NCBI GenBank assembly: GCA_001305115.1
Contig: BCAA01000008.1
Coordinates: forward strand, 62,001-126,000
DNA from: Clostridia bacterium UC5.1-1E11
GTDB lineage: Bacteria; Bacillota; Clostridia; Oscillospirales; Acutalibacteraceae
DNA length: 64,000 nucleotides
Reading direction: 5' to 3'
This document shows, piece by piece, positions 9,380-18,663 of the stretch. The notes under the pieces were generated by a model that was not told where the DNA came from, did no database searches, and was given only the letters and a program-made list of their open reading frames with translations. Within the stretch, counting starts at the first letter, position 1; every line of letters begins with the position of its first letter. A program made the translations under genes and the position numbers.

Positions 9380-11052
9380 ATGGTATTGACAGGGGCACAA
9401 ATCATCATGGAATGCCTGCTGGAGCAGGGGGTAGACACGGTATTTGGGTATCCCGGCGGAGCGGTGCTCAATATTTATGATGCATTATATGAGTACCGGG
9501 ACAGGATCAACCATATCCGTACAGCCCACGAACAGGCGCGGCCCACGCGGCAGACGGGTATGCACGCTCCAGCGGTAAGACCGGCGTATGTATCGCTACA
9601 TCGGGGCCTGGTGCAACCAATCTGGTGACAGGCATTGCAACCGCATATATGGATTCTGTCCCGGTGGTGGCGATCACCGGCAACGTCAATCTGGATTTGT
9701 TGGGCCTGGACAGCTTTCAAGAGGTGGACATCACCGGAATCACCATGCCGATCACCAAGCACAATTTCCTTGTCAAAGATGTTCACAAGCTGGCGGACAC
9801 CATCCGGGAGGCATTTCGGATTGCCAATAGTGGGCGCAAGGGTCCCGTATTGGTGGATATTCCAAAGGACATCACAGCACAAAAGGTGGAGTTTCTTCCG
9901 CCAGCGCCACCGCTTCCGGAAAAGCATCATCTATTCCCGTTTGAGCAGCGTTTTGAACAGGCTATGCAAATGTTGGAAAAGGCGGAGCGTCCTTTTATTT
10001 ATGCGGGCGGTGGTGTGATCGCATCGGGGGCATTTGAGGCTTTGAAAATTTTTGCAGATCGCCTGGATGCGCCGGTCTCGTGTTCTCTGATGTGCCAAGG
10101 CGGTTTCGATCAGACGGACGACCGCTACATGGGGATGCTCGGCATGCATGGAACGAATACGGCCGCGCTCGCGATTAAAAATTGCGACCTTTTTGTCGCT
10201 GTAGGTACTCGGTTTTCAGATCGTGTCCTTTGCAATGCAAAGCTGTTTGCACAACATTGCCCGATCATCCAAATTGATATCGACTCCGCGGAGTTCAATA
10301 AGAATATCGATGTGGATCTCAAGTTGAAAGGGGATGCCCGTGAGATTCTGGAAGAACTGAACCGCCGCCTGCCGCAACATGCACATCCGGAGTGGATGGA
10401 CAATATTGCCGGATGGAAGGCCGCTTATCCGTTGCATCAGATGGTCTCTGATCCCGATGGGGTGACGCCGCAAGAGGTCTTGGAGACCCTCAGCGATTTG
10501 ACCGATTCGAATGCGATTCTCTGTACGGATGTGGGGCAACATCAGATGTGGGCAGCACAGTTCTATCGCTTCCGGCATCCGCGGCAGCTTATCACTTCCG
10601 GCGGATTGGGAACCATGGGATTTGGCCTTGGGGCGGCCCTGGGGGCGCAGGTGGCAAACCCGGATACCCATGTCGTAAACATTGCCGGAGATGGAAGTTT
10701 CCACATGAACTGCAATGAGCTTGCTACCGCAGTAGCCTACAACATCCCCGTGCTGGAGATTGTATTCAACAATTCCGTTCTTGGCATGGTGCGCCAATGG
10801 CAGAAACTTTTCTACGACAATCGGTTTTCACAGACGGATCTCGATAAAAATACCGACTTTGTCAAGTTGGCCGAAGCATTTGGTGCAAAGGCATACACCA
10901 TTCGGACAAAGGCGGATATTCGCTCGGTCTTGGAGCAGGCGCTTGCTTTGCGCGAACCCGTCTTGATCGATTGCCGGATTGATAAGGATGTCAACGTCCT
11001 ACCGATGGTACCCGCAGGTGCTTCGGTAGAGAGCCCGATTCTAGAGATGTAA
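9380..11052 (+). CDS. ilvB: Acetolactate synthase large subunit, frameshifted at codon ~53
   Basis: A ThDP-dependent enzyme making acetolactate or acetohydroxybutyrate, the first common step of Val/Leu/Ile synthesis; 557 residues after correction. The GG at 9535-9536 lacks one G. Restoring it gives HEQGAAHAADGYARSSGKTG, holding the catalytic Glu that activates ThDP, and joins the two frames into one normal protein. The ThDP pyrophosphate/Mg motif NIAGDGSFHMNCNEL is at about residue 430. The central FAD-binding and C-terminal PYR/PP domains are complete. An AGGAGG site precedes ATG 9380. It is controlled by the T-box upstream, and ilvN follows 14 nt later. Confidence 0.95.
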
Positions 11053-11066
11053 GGGGGAGGAGCGAC

Positions 11067-11555
11067 ATGACCAATACAGCTGAAAAGGAATATATTATTT
11101 CTATATTAGCCAAAAATAATCCTGGCGTTTTGCTACGGATCGCAGGGCTGTTTAGCCGCCGTTGTTATAATATTCTGAGCATCGTGGCGGCACAGACGGA
11201 GAACACGGAGTATTCTCGCATTCTGATTGTAGTACAGGGTGACGACCGCATTGTGCGGCAGGTCGACAAGCAGGTCAGTAAGTTGGTGGACATTGAGCAG
11301 GTGGATGTGCTTGACCCAAAGAACGCCGTTGTCCGCGAACATCTTCTCATTAAGGTGGAGCGTACCCTTCAGAATAGTGAAAAGTTGGTCGAGATGGCCA
11401 ATGTTTTTCATGCGAATGTCCTGAGCGTTGAGACAAATACCATGATCTTGGAACTCACCGGCGACGCGACGACTATCAATTCGTTTATAGAGCTTTACAG
11501 CCCCTACCACGTTTTGAAGATTTTACGTACCGGCGCAATGGCCATGCCAAAATGA
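11067..11555 (+). CDS. ilvN: Acetolactate synthase small (regulatory) subunit
   Basis: 162 residues. An N-terminal ACT domain (EYIISILAKNNPGVLLRIAG, then SRRCYNILSI) binds valine for feedback inhibition. A C-terminal helper domain (LLIKVERTL to IELYSPYHVLKI) activates the large subunit. Length is normal. GGGGGAGG lies before ATG 11067, and the gene is co-transcribed with ilvB. Confidence 0.95.
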   Translation: MTNTAEKEYIISILAKNNPGVLLRIAGLFSRRCYNILSIVAAQTENTEYSRILIVVQGDDRIVRQVDKQVSKLVDIEQVDVLDPKNAVVREHLLIKVERTLQNSEKLVEMANVFHANVLSVETNTMILELTGDATTINSFIELYSPYHVLKILRTGAMAMPK

Positions 11556-11680
11556 TTGCAAGAAACTGGATGTAGATGTTCCGCATTTGCCCACAGGGAA
11601 CCTTTGCATCCGGCAACCATACATAGAGCCGACGGCAATCACCGCGGCCCCAATTTAGATGACAGATGGGGGTAAAAAAG

Positions 11681-12892
11681 ATGTTAACTTTGGATAAGGT
11701 ATATCATGCTGCATATGTATTGAAGCAGGTGATCCGAAAGACCGACTTAATCCCTGCGCCGCAGATCAACCCGGAGAGTGAAATCTATCTGAAGACCGAA
11801 AATCTACAGGTCACCGGTTCGTTTAAGGTGCGCGGCGCCTACTATAAGATTTCACAGCTTTCTGATGAAGAAAAAGCCCACGGAGTGATTGCCTGTTCCG
11901 CAGGAAACCATGCGCAGGGGGTTGCCTTGGCCGCTGCACGCAATGGTATTCCGTCGTTAATCTGCATTCCGGATGGCGCGCCGATTTCCAAGGTGGAGGC
12001 CACCAAGAGCTATGGTGCCGAGGTGGAATTGGTAAAAGGTGTGTACGACGACGCCTATAATCGTGCGGTAGAGCTTCAAAAGGAACGCAATTTGACCTTT
12101 ATCCATCCTTTTAATGATCCGGATGTCATCGCGGGGCAGGGAACGATCGGACTAGAACTGCTCAAGCAGCTTCCCGATATGGATGTAGCGATTGTGCCTG
12201 TGGGCGGCGGCGGACTGATCTCTGGAGTAGCGTTTGCCATCAAGTCGCTGAATCCGAAGTGTAAGGTTTATGGCGTACAAGCGGCCGGTGCGGCCAGTAT
12301 GAAATCCTCTTTGGAACAGGATGGGCCGCATTGCCTGACGGGGGTGTCCACATTCGCGGACGGCATTGCGGTGAAATGCCCCGGCGACCTCACTTATGAG
12401 ATGTGTAGCAAATATGTGGACGGCGTTGTAACGGTCAGCGATGACGAGACGGCAACCGCTATTTTGGCGTTGATCGAACAGCAGAAACTGATTACCGAAG
12501 GTGCTGGTGCGGTTGCGGTTGCCGCGGCCATGTTTAACAAGGTGGATGTCAAAGGGAAAAAGGTTGCCTGTATCCTTTCTGGCGGTAACATTGATGTGAC
12601 GATTCTGTCAAAGGTGATCAACCGTGGCCTTATGAAGGCGGGCCGTTCGGCTGAGTTGATTATTGAGATGATTGACAAACCTGGACAACTCAAGGAAGTC
12701 TCCGCATTGATTGCTGATCTGGGTGCAAATGTAGTCAGCGTTCACCATGATCGCGGCGGTGAAGACACCGACATCAACGGCTGTTACCTGCGTATTGCCA
12801 TGGAGACGCGCAACTGGGCGCATGTTGAGCAGATTGAAAAGGCGATTTCTGATGCGGGTTATCACATTGTCCACCGCCAAACTGTCGGCTGA
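11681..12892 (+). CDS. ilvA: Threonine ammonia-lyase (threonine dehydratase)
   Basis: A PLP enzyme converting threonine to 2-oxobutyrate and ammonia, the entry to isoleucine. 403 residues with the PLP-lysine motif TGSFKVRGAYYK, the phosphate-binding loop PVGGGGLISG and a C-terminal ACT domain (IEMIDKPGQLKEVSALIADL). This is the shorter form with one ACT domain. Start 11681 is preferred to 11666 because the GGGGG falls just upstream. The next gene, ridA, removes the 2-aminocrotonate enamine that IlvA releases, which makes biosynthetic use likely. Confidence 0.94.
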   Translation: MLTLDKVYHAAYVLKQVIRKTDLIPAPQINPESEIYLKTENLQVTGSFKVRGAYYKISQLSDEEKAHGVIACSAGNHAQGVALAAARNGIPSLICIPDGAPISKVEATKSYGAEVELVKGVYDDAYNRAVELQKERNLTFIHPFNDPDVIAGQGTIGLELLKQLPDMDVAIVPVGGGGLISGVAFAIKSLNPKCKVYGVQAAGAASMKSSLEQDGPHCLTGVSTFADGIAVKCPGDLTYEMCSKYVDGVVTVSDDETATAILALIEQQKLITEGAGAVAVAAAMFNKVDVKGKKVACILSGGNIDVTILSKVINRGLMKAGRSAELIIEMIDKPGQLKEVSALIADLGANVVSVHHDRGGEDTDINGCYLRIAMETRNWAHVEQIEKAISDAGYHIVHRQTVG

Positions 12893-12969
12893 GTACGGTA
12901 ATCATTTATTATCTTTGAAAGTGGAGATTGGAATTATTTCTAGAAAGAATTAAGAAAGAAGGCTTTTTT

Positions 12970-13350
12970 ATGATGACGACAATTTCGACACCGAATGCCC
13001 CAGCGGCTATCGGGCCGTATTCCCAGGCTAAGGTTGTCAACGGGATGGTATTTGCCTCCGGACAGATCCCGATCATTCCCGCAACCGGAGAGATTGCCAG
13101 TGGGGATATTGCTGTTCAGGCAGAGCAGGTCATGAAAAATGTAGGAGAAATCCTCAAGGAGGCCGGCTGCGGTTATGAAGATGTTGTGAAAACAACGTGT
13201 TTTCTGGCAGAGATGGCAGATTTTGGCGCCTTCAACGCCGTATATGAAAAATATTTTACGGGCAAACCTGCACGTTCCTGCGTAGCAGTCAAAGAACTGC
13301 CGAAGAAAGTCCTTTGTGAAGTTGAGGTCATTGCAGTACAGAATTCCTGA
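12970..13350 (+). CDS. ridA: RidA family 2-iminobutanoate/2-iminopropanoate deaminase
   Basis: 126 residues with NAPAAIGPYSQAKVVNGMVF, the GQIPIIP loop and a C-terminal RSCVAVKELPKKVLCEVEVI holding the conserved Arg of the active site. The trimeric enzyme hydrolyses reactive enamine/imine products of PLP enzymes such as IlvA. It starts 77 nt after ilvA, which fits a joint transcript. AAGAAGG lies upstream of the double ATG at 12970/12973. Confidence 0.94.
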   Translation: MMTTISTPNAPAAIGPYSQAKVVNGMVFASGQIPIIPATGEIASGDIAVQAEQVMKNVGEILKEAGCGYEDVVKTTCFLAEMADFGAFNAVYEKYFTGKPARSCVAVKELPKKVLCEVEVIAVQNS

Positions 13351-13434
13351 ATCATCTTGAAAACTTATATAAAGTAAAAAGTGGCTTATTAAGCATATAA
13401 TATCAAAATAGAAATTTAATTCGTTATGAAAGTT

Positions 13435-13569
13435 AGAGGGTGTCCCAAAAGTCATGAGATGACGGAAGGATACCCTCGTTTTTTAGAAACTCAGATATTT
13501 TTCCAAATACAAAGAGGACGCCTCTTTCCTATGAATCTAAAAATTCGTAGTTTTGGGATACCCTCTTTG
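13435..13569 (+). repeat. 135-bp hairpin-forming dispersed repeat, copy A
   Basis: The ends are near-perfect inverted repeats: AGAGGGTGTCCCAAAA at the left and TTTTGGGATACCCTCTTT at the right. An inverted copy with high identity along its whole length lies at 23712-23845. It has no coding capacity, and the structure resembles a MITE or palindromic unit. No clear target duplication seen. Confidence 0.8.
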
Positions 13570-13741
13570 TTATATAATGTTGTAGCATATTATAACGGAT
13601 TCTTTTTAAATTCTTTATATTTTATAGTATAATTATAAATAGTATTATTATATTTGATAAAATAATTATAAAGAGGTGATTCCAGTGGTTTAGTGAAAAA
13701 GTATTTCACGCTTGTTAATTTTTAAATACAGAAAGACGATT

Positions 13742-14583
13742 ATGAAAAGGTCATTAAAAAGCCTTTTAGCAATTTTGGTATCCTTCATTATGTCTTTGGT
13801 CTTGACAGTTCCTACCTTCGCAATTCATACAACAGATGAATTGGCTGTCGATCACGGTATTTTGATGAGGGAAGTACAAGTTGATCCATATGACTGTTTT
13901 CAAGTGGAATCAATTATTTCGAAATACCATGTTCGGCCAGAAACTGCACAAACAATTAGAATGTATGTTCAATCTTGTATGGATGGTTCCGGAGTTATTG
14001 AAAAAATTACTTTAATGATCCCTGCATTAACAACGAATTGGGCAAGCGGAGATGGTACAAGAACCTATAAAGGTTATGGGAATAAAACGTATTATGAAGA
14101 AATCATAACGGCAGAGTATGATTCACCCATTACAGAAGTAGGCGGTGGATTATGGGAAAATTATGTGACAGATACAGTCAAAGCTGTTGGGGAATATGCG
14201 ATAAACAGTGCTATCAATACTTTGATAGATGGAACATGGGTTATATCAAAACTATTTGCCCCAAATGCGGTTCCAAGCGATCATTCTGTGTTGCATAGCA
14301 CGCAATTGCATGAGACCAAGACAGCAAAATATACTTATGTAGTTGAAGACGGGCAATACGGTTTTGGGTCTTTGGTTCAACATTCTTCGGGCCGTTTTCA
14401 GAACTTTATATTGGACGAAGATACACATAGAACAGAAATTGGAAAAGATTCCGTGTTAAGCTCTATCCAAACTCCAATTCGCCGAATGAGAAAGCATACC
14501 ATGGATATGTCTCTTCCGGCTGGGTAGAAACGATTGCTGGATATGAATATCATGGAGTCCATTTCAATTTTGTTGGTGCATAA
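13742..14583 (+). CDS. Secreted protein of unknown function, frameshifted near the C-terminus
   Basis: A classic signal peptide (MKRSLKSLLAILVSFIMSLV, cleavage near TFA-IHT) is followed by about 255 residues with no family I recognise. Aromatic and Gly-rich stretches (YKGYGNKTYYEEI) suggest a beta-rich extracellular domain. The raw frame stops at 14527. Restoring one C at 14451-14452 gives KDSRVKLYPNSNSPNEKAYH and a Trp/Tyr-rich end (SSGWVETIAGYEYHG) stopping at 14583, which reads as far more natural protein. AT-rich compared with neighbours. The next gene begins 2 nt later, so the two are probably co-expressed. Confidence 0.72.
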
Positions 14584-14585
14584 TT

Positions 14586-15170
14586 ATGATCCACACTTTC
14601 AGAAAAAAGTTTTCTTGTAAATGGTGTTCCTGCTGCATAGCACTCTTTTGCATTTTAGCAGCGGCCGGGGGCTGGCTTTGGTTTTCGCGGCCGGTTACAG
14701 CCTCCCAGTATCTGTATGGTTGCTCTGTTTCCGGCGCTCAGGTGATCGATATGGCGACGCCGTCCGGAGGGCCTACTACCTTGCATGGAATCGCCACGGA
14801 GGACAGCAAGGAAATCCAGGAGCTCCTGGGCCTTCTGGACCAATATCCAACCAACCGCAAATGGGATTGGAGCTGGATGCTTGGGAAAGGCTTTGGCGAT
14901 TACAATGGGAAAGACCCATACAGTTCCGTATGGGTGGTTCTATCCTTTCGGGACGCGGACGGCAAAGCCGGTTCCCTGCAATACATCGTTTCCGAAACGG
15001 GCCGCGTGCAGGTGTTTGAACCCAACCGCTTTGGCGACGTCCCTGCGGGAGTCGGACGGTTCGGGACTGAGGGGGCAGAGCGGTATTTTGCGGTTCTTCA
15101 CCGGTTCTATGGCCAGAAAGTGGACAGTCCGTTGTGGGTTCCTTCTACGGGAACCCATGGAGGGATCTGA
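14586..15170 (+). CDS. Membrane-anchored extracellular protein of unknown function
   Basis: 194 residues. A short basic cytoplasmic start (MIHTFRKKFSCKW) leads into one hydrophobic segment (CSCCIALFCILAAAGGWLWF). The soluble domain carries DWSWMLGKGFGDYNGKDPYS and SVWVVLSFRDADGKAG. The Cys cluster near the membrane segment is not a good lipobox. Family not recognised. GC content is higher than in the preceding gene despite the 2-nt gap. No ribosome-binding site is evident before ATG 14586, so expression may depend on the upstream gene. Confidence 0.65.
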   Translation: MIHTFRKKFSCKWCSCCIALFCILAAAGGWLWFSRPVTASQYLYGCSVSGAQVIDMATPSGGPTTLHGIATEDSKEIQELLGLLDQYPTNRKWDWSWMLGKGFGDYNGKDPYSSVWVVLSFRDADGKAGSLQYIVSETGRVQVFEPNRFGDVPAGVGRFGTEGAERYFAVLHRFYGQKVDSPLWVPSTGTHGGI

Positions 15171-15210
15171 CAGGCGGAAACAACGCATGATTCTGTAGAG
15201 AATGGAATAA

Positions 15211-15258
15211 AAGCCGGCCTCCGTTTCGGATACGTAAAAGAGGAGGCCGGCTTTTTCG
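15211..15258 (+). terminator. Intrinsic terminator
   Basis: AAGCCGGCCTCC (15211-15222) pairs perfectly with GGAGGCCGGCTT (15242-15253), followed by TTT. It ends the 13742-15170 pair. Confidence 0.85.
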
Positions 15259-15660
15259 GTTCCAATTGAATACGGCAGGGGCCATTTTGCCCAGCTTGTG
15301 TCCAGTGGGCATATGGATGGAATCTGGGTTTGGAGGAATCTATCAAAGCGCCTTTCGCACAAGCGCTCTGCTCTGTGATAGTTAGCATTCTATAAAAAAG
15401 AATTGGAAAGATAGGGCGGGAACCCAAGAAGATCAGCGGATGTTAGGGAATACTACAGGGAAACATAGATATTCAGGGCCAGTTGTTGTGGAAAAAGAGT
15501 GCGGACCTGCGCGGCTTCCTTCCGATTTTTCTCTGTAACCATTTCAGGCTTATTTACGGGAAATGGGAATGCTTTCTATATTCCGCTGGCGGACCCGTCC
15601 AGGAAGGCAATCCGGACGAAAGCAACGGAAAGAAGAAAGAAAATCGGGTTGGCAGGTTCC
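15259..15660. other. Gene-poor spacer
   Basis: No gene or RNA is convincing here. A 70-codon plus-strand frame (15483-15695) has no ribosome-binding site, odd composition and runs into the next promoter, so I leave it out. Confidence 0.5.
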
Positions 15661-15663
15661 CGC

Positions 15664-15693
15664 TTGACAGGTTTTGTAAAAGCGTGTTAAAAT
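15664..15693 (+). promoter_or_regulatory. Promoter of the MATE exporter transcript
   Basis: TTGACA (15664-15669), 18-bp spacer, TAAAAT (15688-15693). The expected start near 15700 leaves a structured leader of about 110 nt. Confidence 0.65.
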
Positions 15694-15699
15694 AAATTA

Positions 15700-15795
15700 A
15701 CGATAAAGCGTGCCTTTTCCGCCGGGAAAAGGGAAAAGCGTTCCTGTTTCACACTGTAGGCCTTTGAAGGTGTGAAAGAGGGAACGCTTTTTTAT
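15700..15795 (+). promoter_or_regulatory. Attenuator leader of the MATE exporter; candidate guanidine-IV (mepA) riboswitch
   Basis: Two hairpins follow the promoter. A short one is CCTTTTCC/GGAAAAGG (about 15714-15734). A long one has arms AAAAGCGTTCC..TTTCACAC and GTGTGAAA..GGAACGC and ends in a T run at about 15787-15793. The second is an intrinsic terminator placed about 20 nt before the GTG start of a MATE exporter, so some signal must override it. Guanidine-IV riboswitches are known to sit in this position before mepA-type MATE genes in Clostridia. I infer that class from context only; the consensus was not checked. Confidence 0.5.
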
Positions 15796-15813
15796 TGCTA
15801 AAGGAGGGCTCAT

Positions 15814-17140
15814 GTGGATTCCGTTCAGAAGCGTTTTATAAAATATGTTTCATTAAACATTTTTGGGATGATCGGGTTATCCTGTTATATTCTTGCAGAT
15901 ACGTTCTTCGTGGCAAAGGGAATCGGTGCGGACGGGCTGGCTGCCCTAAATATTGCGCTTCCGATCTATAATGTTGTCAATGGCATTGGTTTGATGCTTG
16001 GAATGGGCGGGGCAACGCGGTTTGCTATTTTGAAGGGCGAAGGGCAGACCGAGCATGCGGGAGGAATCTTTACACAGACGCTCTACGCAGTATTCTTGTG
16101 TTCCATTGTTTTCCTTTTAGTGGACGGATTTTTTTCTTCTCAAATTGCTACCTGGATGGGGGCGAATGGCGAAATCTATGACATGACGCTCATATACTTA
16201 CAGGTGGTTCTTGCATTTTCACCGGCTTTCTTGTTAAACAATGTCCTGAACTGCTTTGTACGAAACGATGGAAATCCCAATTTAGCCATGGCTGCCATGT
16301 TGTTTGGCAGCTTGGGCAATATTGTTTTGGATTATCTCTTTATCTTTCCCTTGCAGATGGGGATGCTTGGAGCGGTGTTGGCCACCGGAATGGCGCCATT
16401 GATGGGTATTCTATTGCTATCTACGCATTTTATCCGGCATAAAAGTACCTTTAAAATAAAAAAACAAAGGCCGGTCATTATGGATATGCTCCGCAACGCC
16501 CGGTTGGGTATTGCTTCCCTTATCACCGAGCTCTCCTCTGGAACGGTCATTTTAATATTCAATATTCTGATTTTGGGGATTAGTGGAAATATGGGCGTGG
16601 CAGCCTACGGAGTCATTGCAAACATTGCCCTGGTCGTTTTTGGCTATCTTTACAGGCGTCGCGCACGGTATACAGCCTATTATCAGCGACCATTTTGGAA
16701 GGGGAGAGTCCCAGGCGGTCAACAGAGTTTACCGGTATGCGTTGTGCCTGTGTATCGCTCTGGCAGTGGGAATTTATGTATTTTCCTTCTGGCAGGCAGA
16801 TGCGATGGTGGCGCTGTTTAATAGCGATGGTGATCCACAATTGCAACAGATTGCCAATGAGGGAATTAAAATTTACTTTGTCGGATTCCTGTTTGCAGGA
16901 ATCAACTTAATTACTGCGATGTATTTCAGCGCGATTGGAACGGCCAAACCTTCTTTTTTGATTGCCATTCTACGCGGTTTTGTGGTAATGATTCCTGCAG
17001 CGGTTCTTTTGTCGTCATTTGCACAGATGGTGGGAATCTGGCTGGCTTTCCCGATCACAGAGGCCATTGTGTGCGTCGTGGGCCAGTTAATCCGAAGGGC
17101 GTCCTTAAAAGAACAAGCTGCCCATTGGAGTGTCGTATAG
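15814..17140 (+). CDS. MATE-family multidrug/cation exporter (MepA-like), frameshifted
   Basis: 441 residues after correction, with twelve membrane segments expected. The first half (SLNIFGMIGLSCYILADTFF, VNGIGLMLGMGGATRFAI) and second half (GVAHGIQPIISDHFGRGE, FAGINLITAMYFSAIGTAKP) match MepA-type MATE proteins that export cationic compounds using Na+ or H+ gradients. The five-T run 16637-16641 has one base too many; removing it joins NIALVV to LAIFTGVAHG. The GTG start at 15814 follows AAAGGAGG, whereas the overlapping ATG 15812 is out of frame. The leader terminator upstream suggests ligand control. Confidence 0.88.
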
Positions 17141-17190
17141 GTTTGTCTTTCGGAAAGGTATACAGCCATCCTGCGGTATCTGCTTCATAA

Positions 17191-17247
17191 CAAAAATGCC
17201 CCGCCGTGCGAGAGCGCTTTTGCTGGCGCTTCTGTACGCGGAGGCAT
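17191..17247. terminator. Imperfect bidirectional terminator between converging genes
   Basis: AAAATGCC near 17193 pairs with GGCATTT near 17243, with inner GCGAGAGCGC/GCGCTTCTGT pairing. It separates the MATE exporter and the methyltransferase, which converge here. Confidence 0.55.
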
Positions 17248-17988
17248 TTAAATTCTAGTCCTTTTTTGTGCGGATACGAGCAACATCATGGGGCGGCGCA
17301 TTTCGTCCTGCATGCCTTCGATTGACAACATATGAACCGGAGGCTGTGGCTCCACTACATGTAGGAGTTCGAATCCATTTATCAAAAGTCCATTGAGGTA
17401 TGTAGTCAGGGTTTTGTGATATTTTCGAACGGTTTCGCCCAAAAAGATGGCTTGCCGCTCCCCTTCATAGAAATAATTGTCCACAGGGAAATGGAGGATG
17501 TTTCCATCCGCATCGTAGTACCAATCCTGAGATCCATATGCGGTAAAGACTGGGTGTTCTACGGAGAAAATGAAAACACCGTCTGCGGTCAAACAAGTCC
17601 GGATTTTTTGAACCACCGCTTCAAATGATTCTACGTAGTGGAGCGCCAACGAGCTGAGCACAATGTCAAAGCTTTCCGGAGGGAATGCAATGTCTTCAAT
17701 CGATTGATGCAGATAGGTCACTTCCGGATAGGCCGTTTTCTGGCGTGCAACGGCGAGCATCTTTTCAGACAGGTCAACGCCGGTGGCAGACAGGGCTCCT
17801 TGCTCCATGGCATAGATACAGTGCCAGCCATAGCCGCAGCCGAGATCTAAGACCCGTTTCCCTTTAAAGTTTGGCAAAAGCTTTTGCAAGGCCGGCCACT
17901 CGCCTGCGCCCTCCAAGCCCTGTTGCGAGCGGCTCATTTGGCTGTATTTTTCAAAAAAGGTAGGATCATCGTATTTGCTTTGTCGCAT
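17248..17988 (-). CDS. Class I SAM-dependent methyltransferase
   Basis: 246 residues with SAM motif I VLDLGCGYGWHCIYAM, acidic motif II (TGVDLSEKML) and motif IV FDIVLSSLALHYV. It is of the UbiE/COQ5-like class 11 group; substrate unknown, probably a small molecule. Start ATG 17988 is chosen because GGAGG lies a few nt upstream; the longer frame adds 13 residues without a site. Monocistronic and converging on the MATE gene. Confidence 0.85.
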   Translation of the reverse strand: MRQSKYDDPTFFEKYSQMSRSQQGLEGAGEWPALQKLLPNFKGKRVLDLGCGYGWHCIYAMEQGALSATGVDLSEKMLAVARQKTAYPEVTYLHQSIEDIAFPPESFDIVLSSLALHYVESFEAVVQKIRTCLTADGVFIFSVEHPVFTAYGSQDWYYDADGNILHFPVDNYFYEGERQAIFLGETVRKYHKTLTTYLNGLLINGFELLHVVEPQPPVHMLSIEGMQDEMRRPMMLLVSAQKRTRI

Positions 17989-18105
17989 GGGAACCTCCAA
18001 ATTGAAGTGAATATGATAAGAATACATTTATTGTACCATGGATCGTGGAGAAAGTCATCCGGCCGGTATGTAGGGATGGCTTATAATTGAGGCGGGAGGA
18101 AACGT

Positions 18106-18663
18106 ATGCGCCGCGTGATTTTGTACATTGCAATCAGCTTGGATGGATATATTGCCGATTTGAACGGTGGAGTCAGTTGGCTGGACTCTGGAGCGGATGC
18201 GGAAAATACAGAAGATGGATATGAGGCGTTCCTCCAAAAGATTGATACGGTGGTGATGGGATACAATACGTACCGCCAAGTGGCAGAGGAATTGTCCCCG
18301 GGCAAATGGGTGTATTCCGGTATGATGAGCTATGTGCTGACCCATCGAAAGATGGATGATCTGCCGGAAATCCGATTTGTCCATCAGAACGTTGGGCGGC
18401 TGCTCCAAAGATTGAAGCAGCAAGAGGGAAGGGATATTTGGCTCTGTGGAGGTGCCAACGTCGTGGGACAGTGCCTTGAGCAGGACTTGATCGACGAGTT
18501 CCATATTACGATGATCCCAATTCTGTTGGGACGGGGAATCCCTCTATTTTGTACATTGGACCGTTCGATACACTTGAAACTGATTTCTGTGAAGAAGAAT
18601 GGGAATCTTTTGGAGTGTATCTATCGTAGAGCGGGAAACGGTCAAAGGGAGGAAAGCATATGA
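18106..18663 (+). CDS. Dihydrofolate reductase-fold protein (RibD C-terminal domain family)
   Basis: 185 residues. The start RRVILYIAISLDGYIAD and the NADPH-site stretch IWLCGGANVVGQCLEQDLID followed by IPILLGRG are typical of the YyaP/YwjB RibD_C family. Members look like NADPH-dependent reductases, but physiological substrates are mostly unknown. It is not the housekeeping FolA, as the SLDG motif and short length differ. GGCGGGAGG precedes the ATG. The downstream kinase gene overlaps by ATGA, so the two are translationally coupled. Confidence 0.85.
   Translation: MRRVILYIAISLDGYIADLNGGVSWLDSGADAENTEDGYEAFLQKIDTVVMGYNTYRQVAEELSPGKWVYSGMMSYVLTHRKMDDLPEIRFVHQNVGRLLQRLKQQEGRDIWLCGGANVVGQCLEQDLIDEFHITMIPILLGRGIPLFCTLDRSIHLKLISVKKNGNLLECIYRRAGNGQREESI

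Noticed and set aside
15483-15695. 70-codon plus-strand frame
   Set aside because: No ribosome-binding site, unnatural composition, overlaps the MATE promoter.
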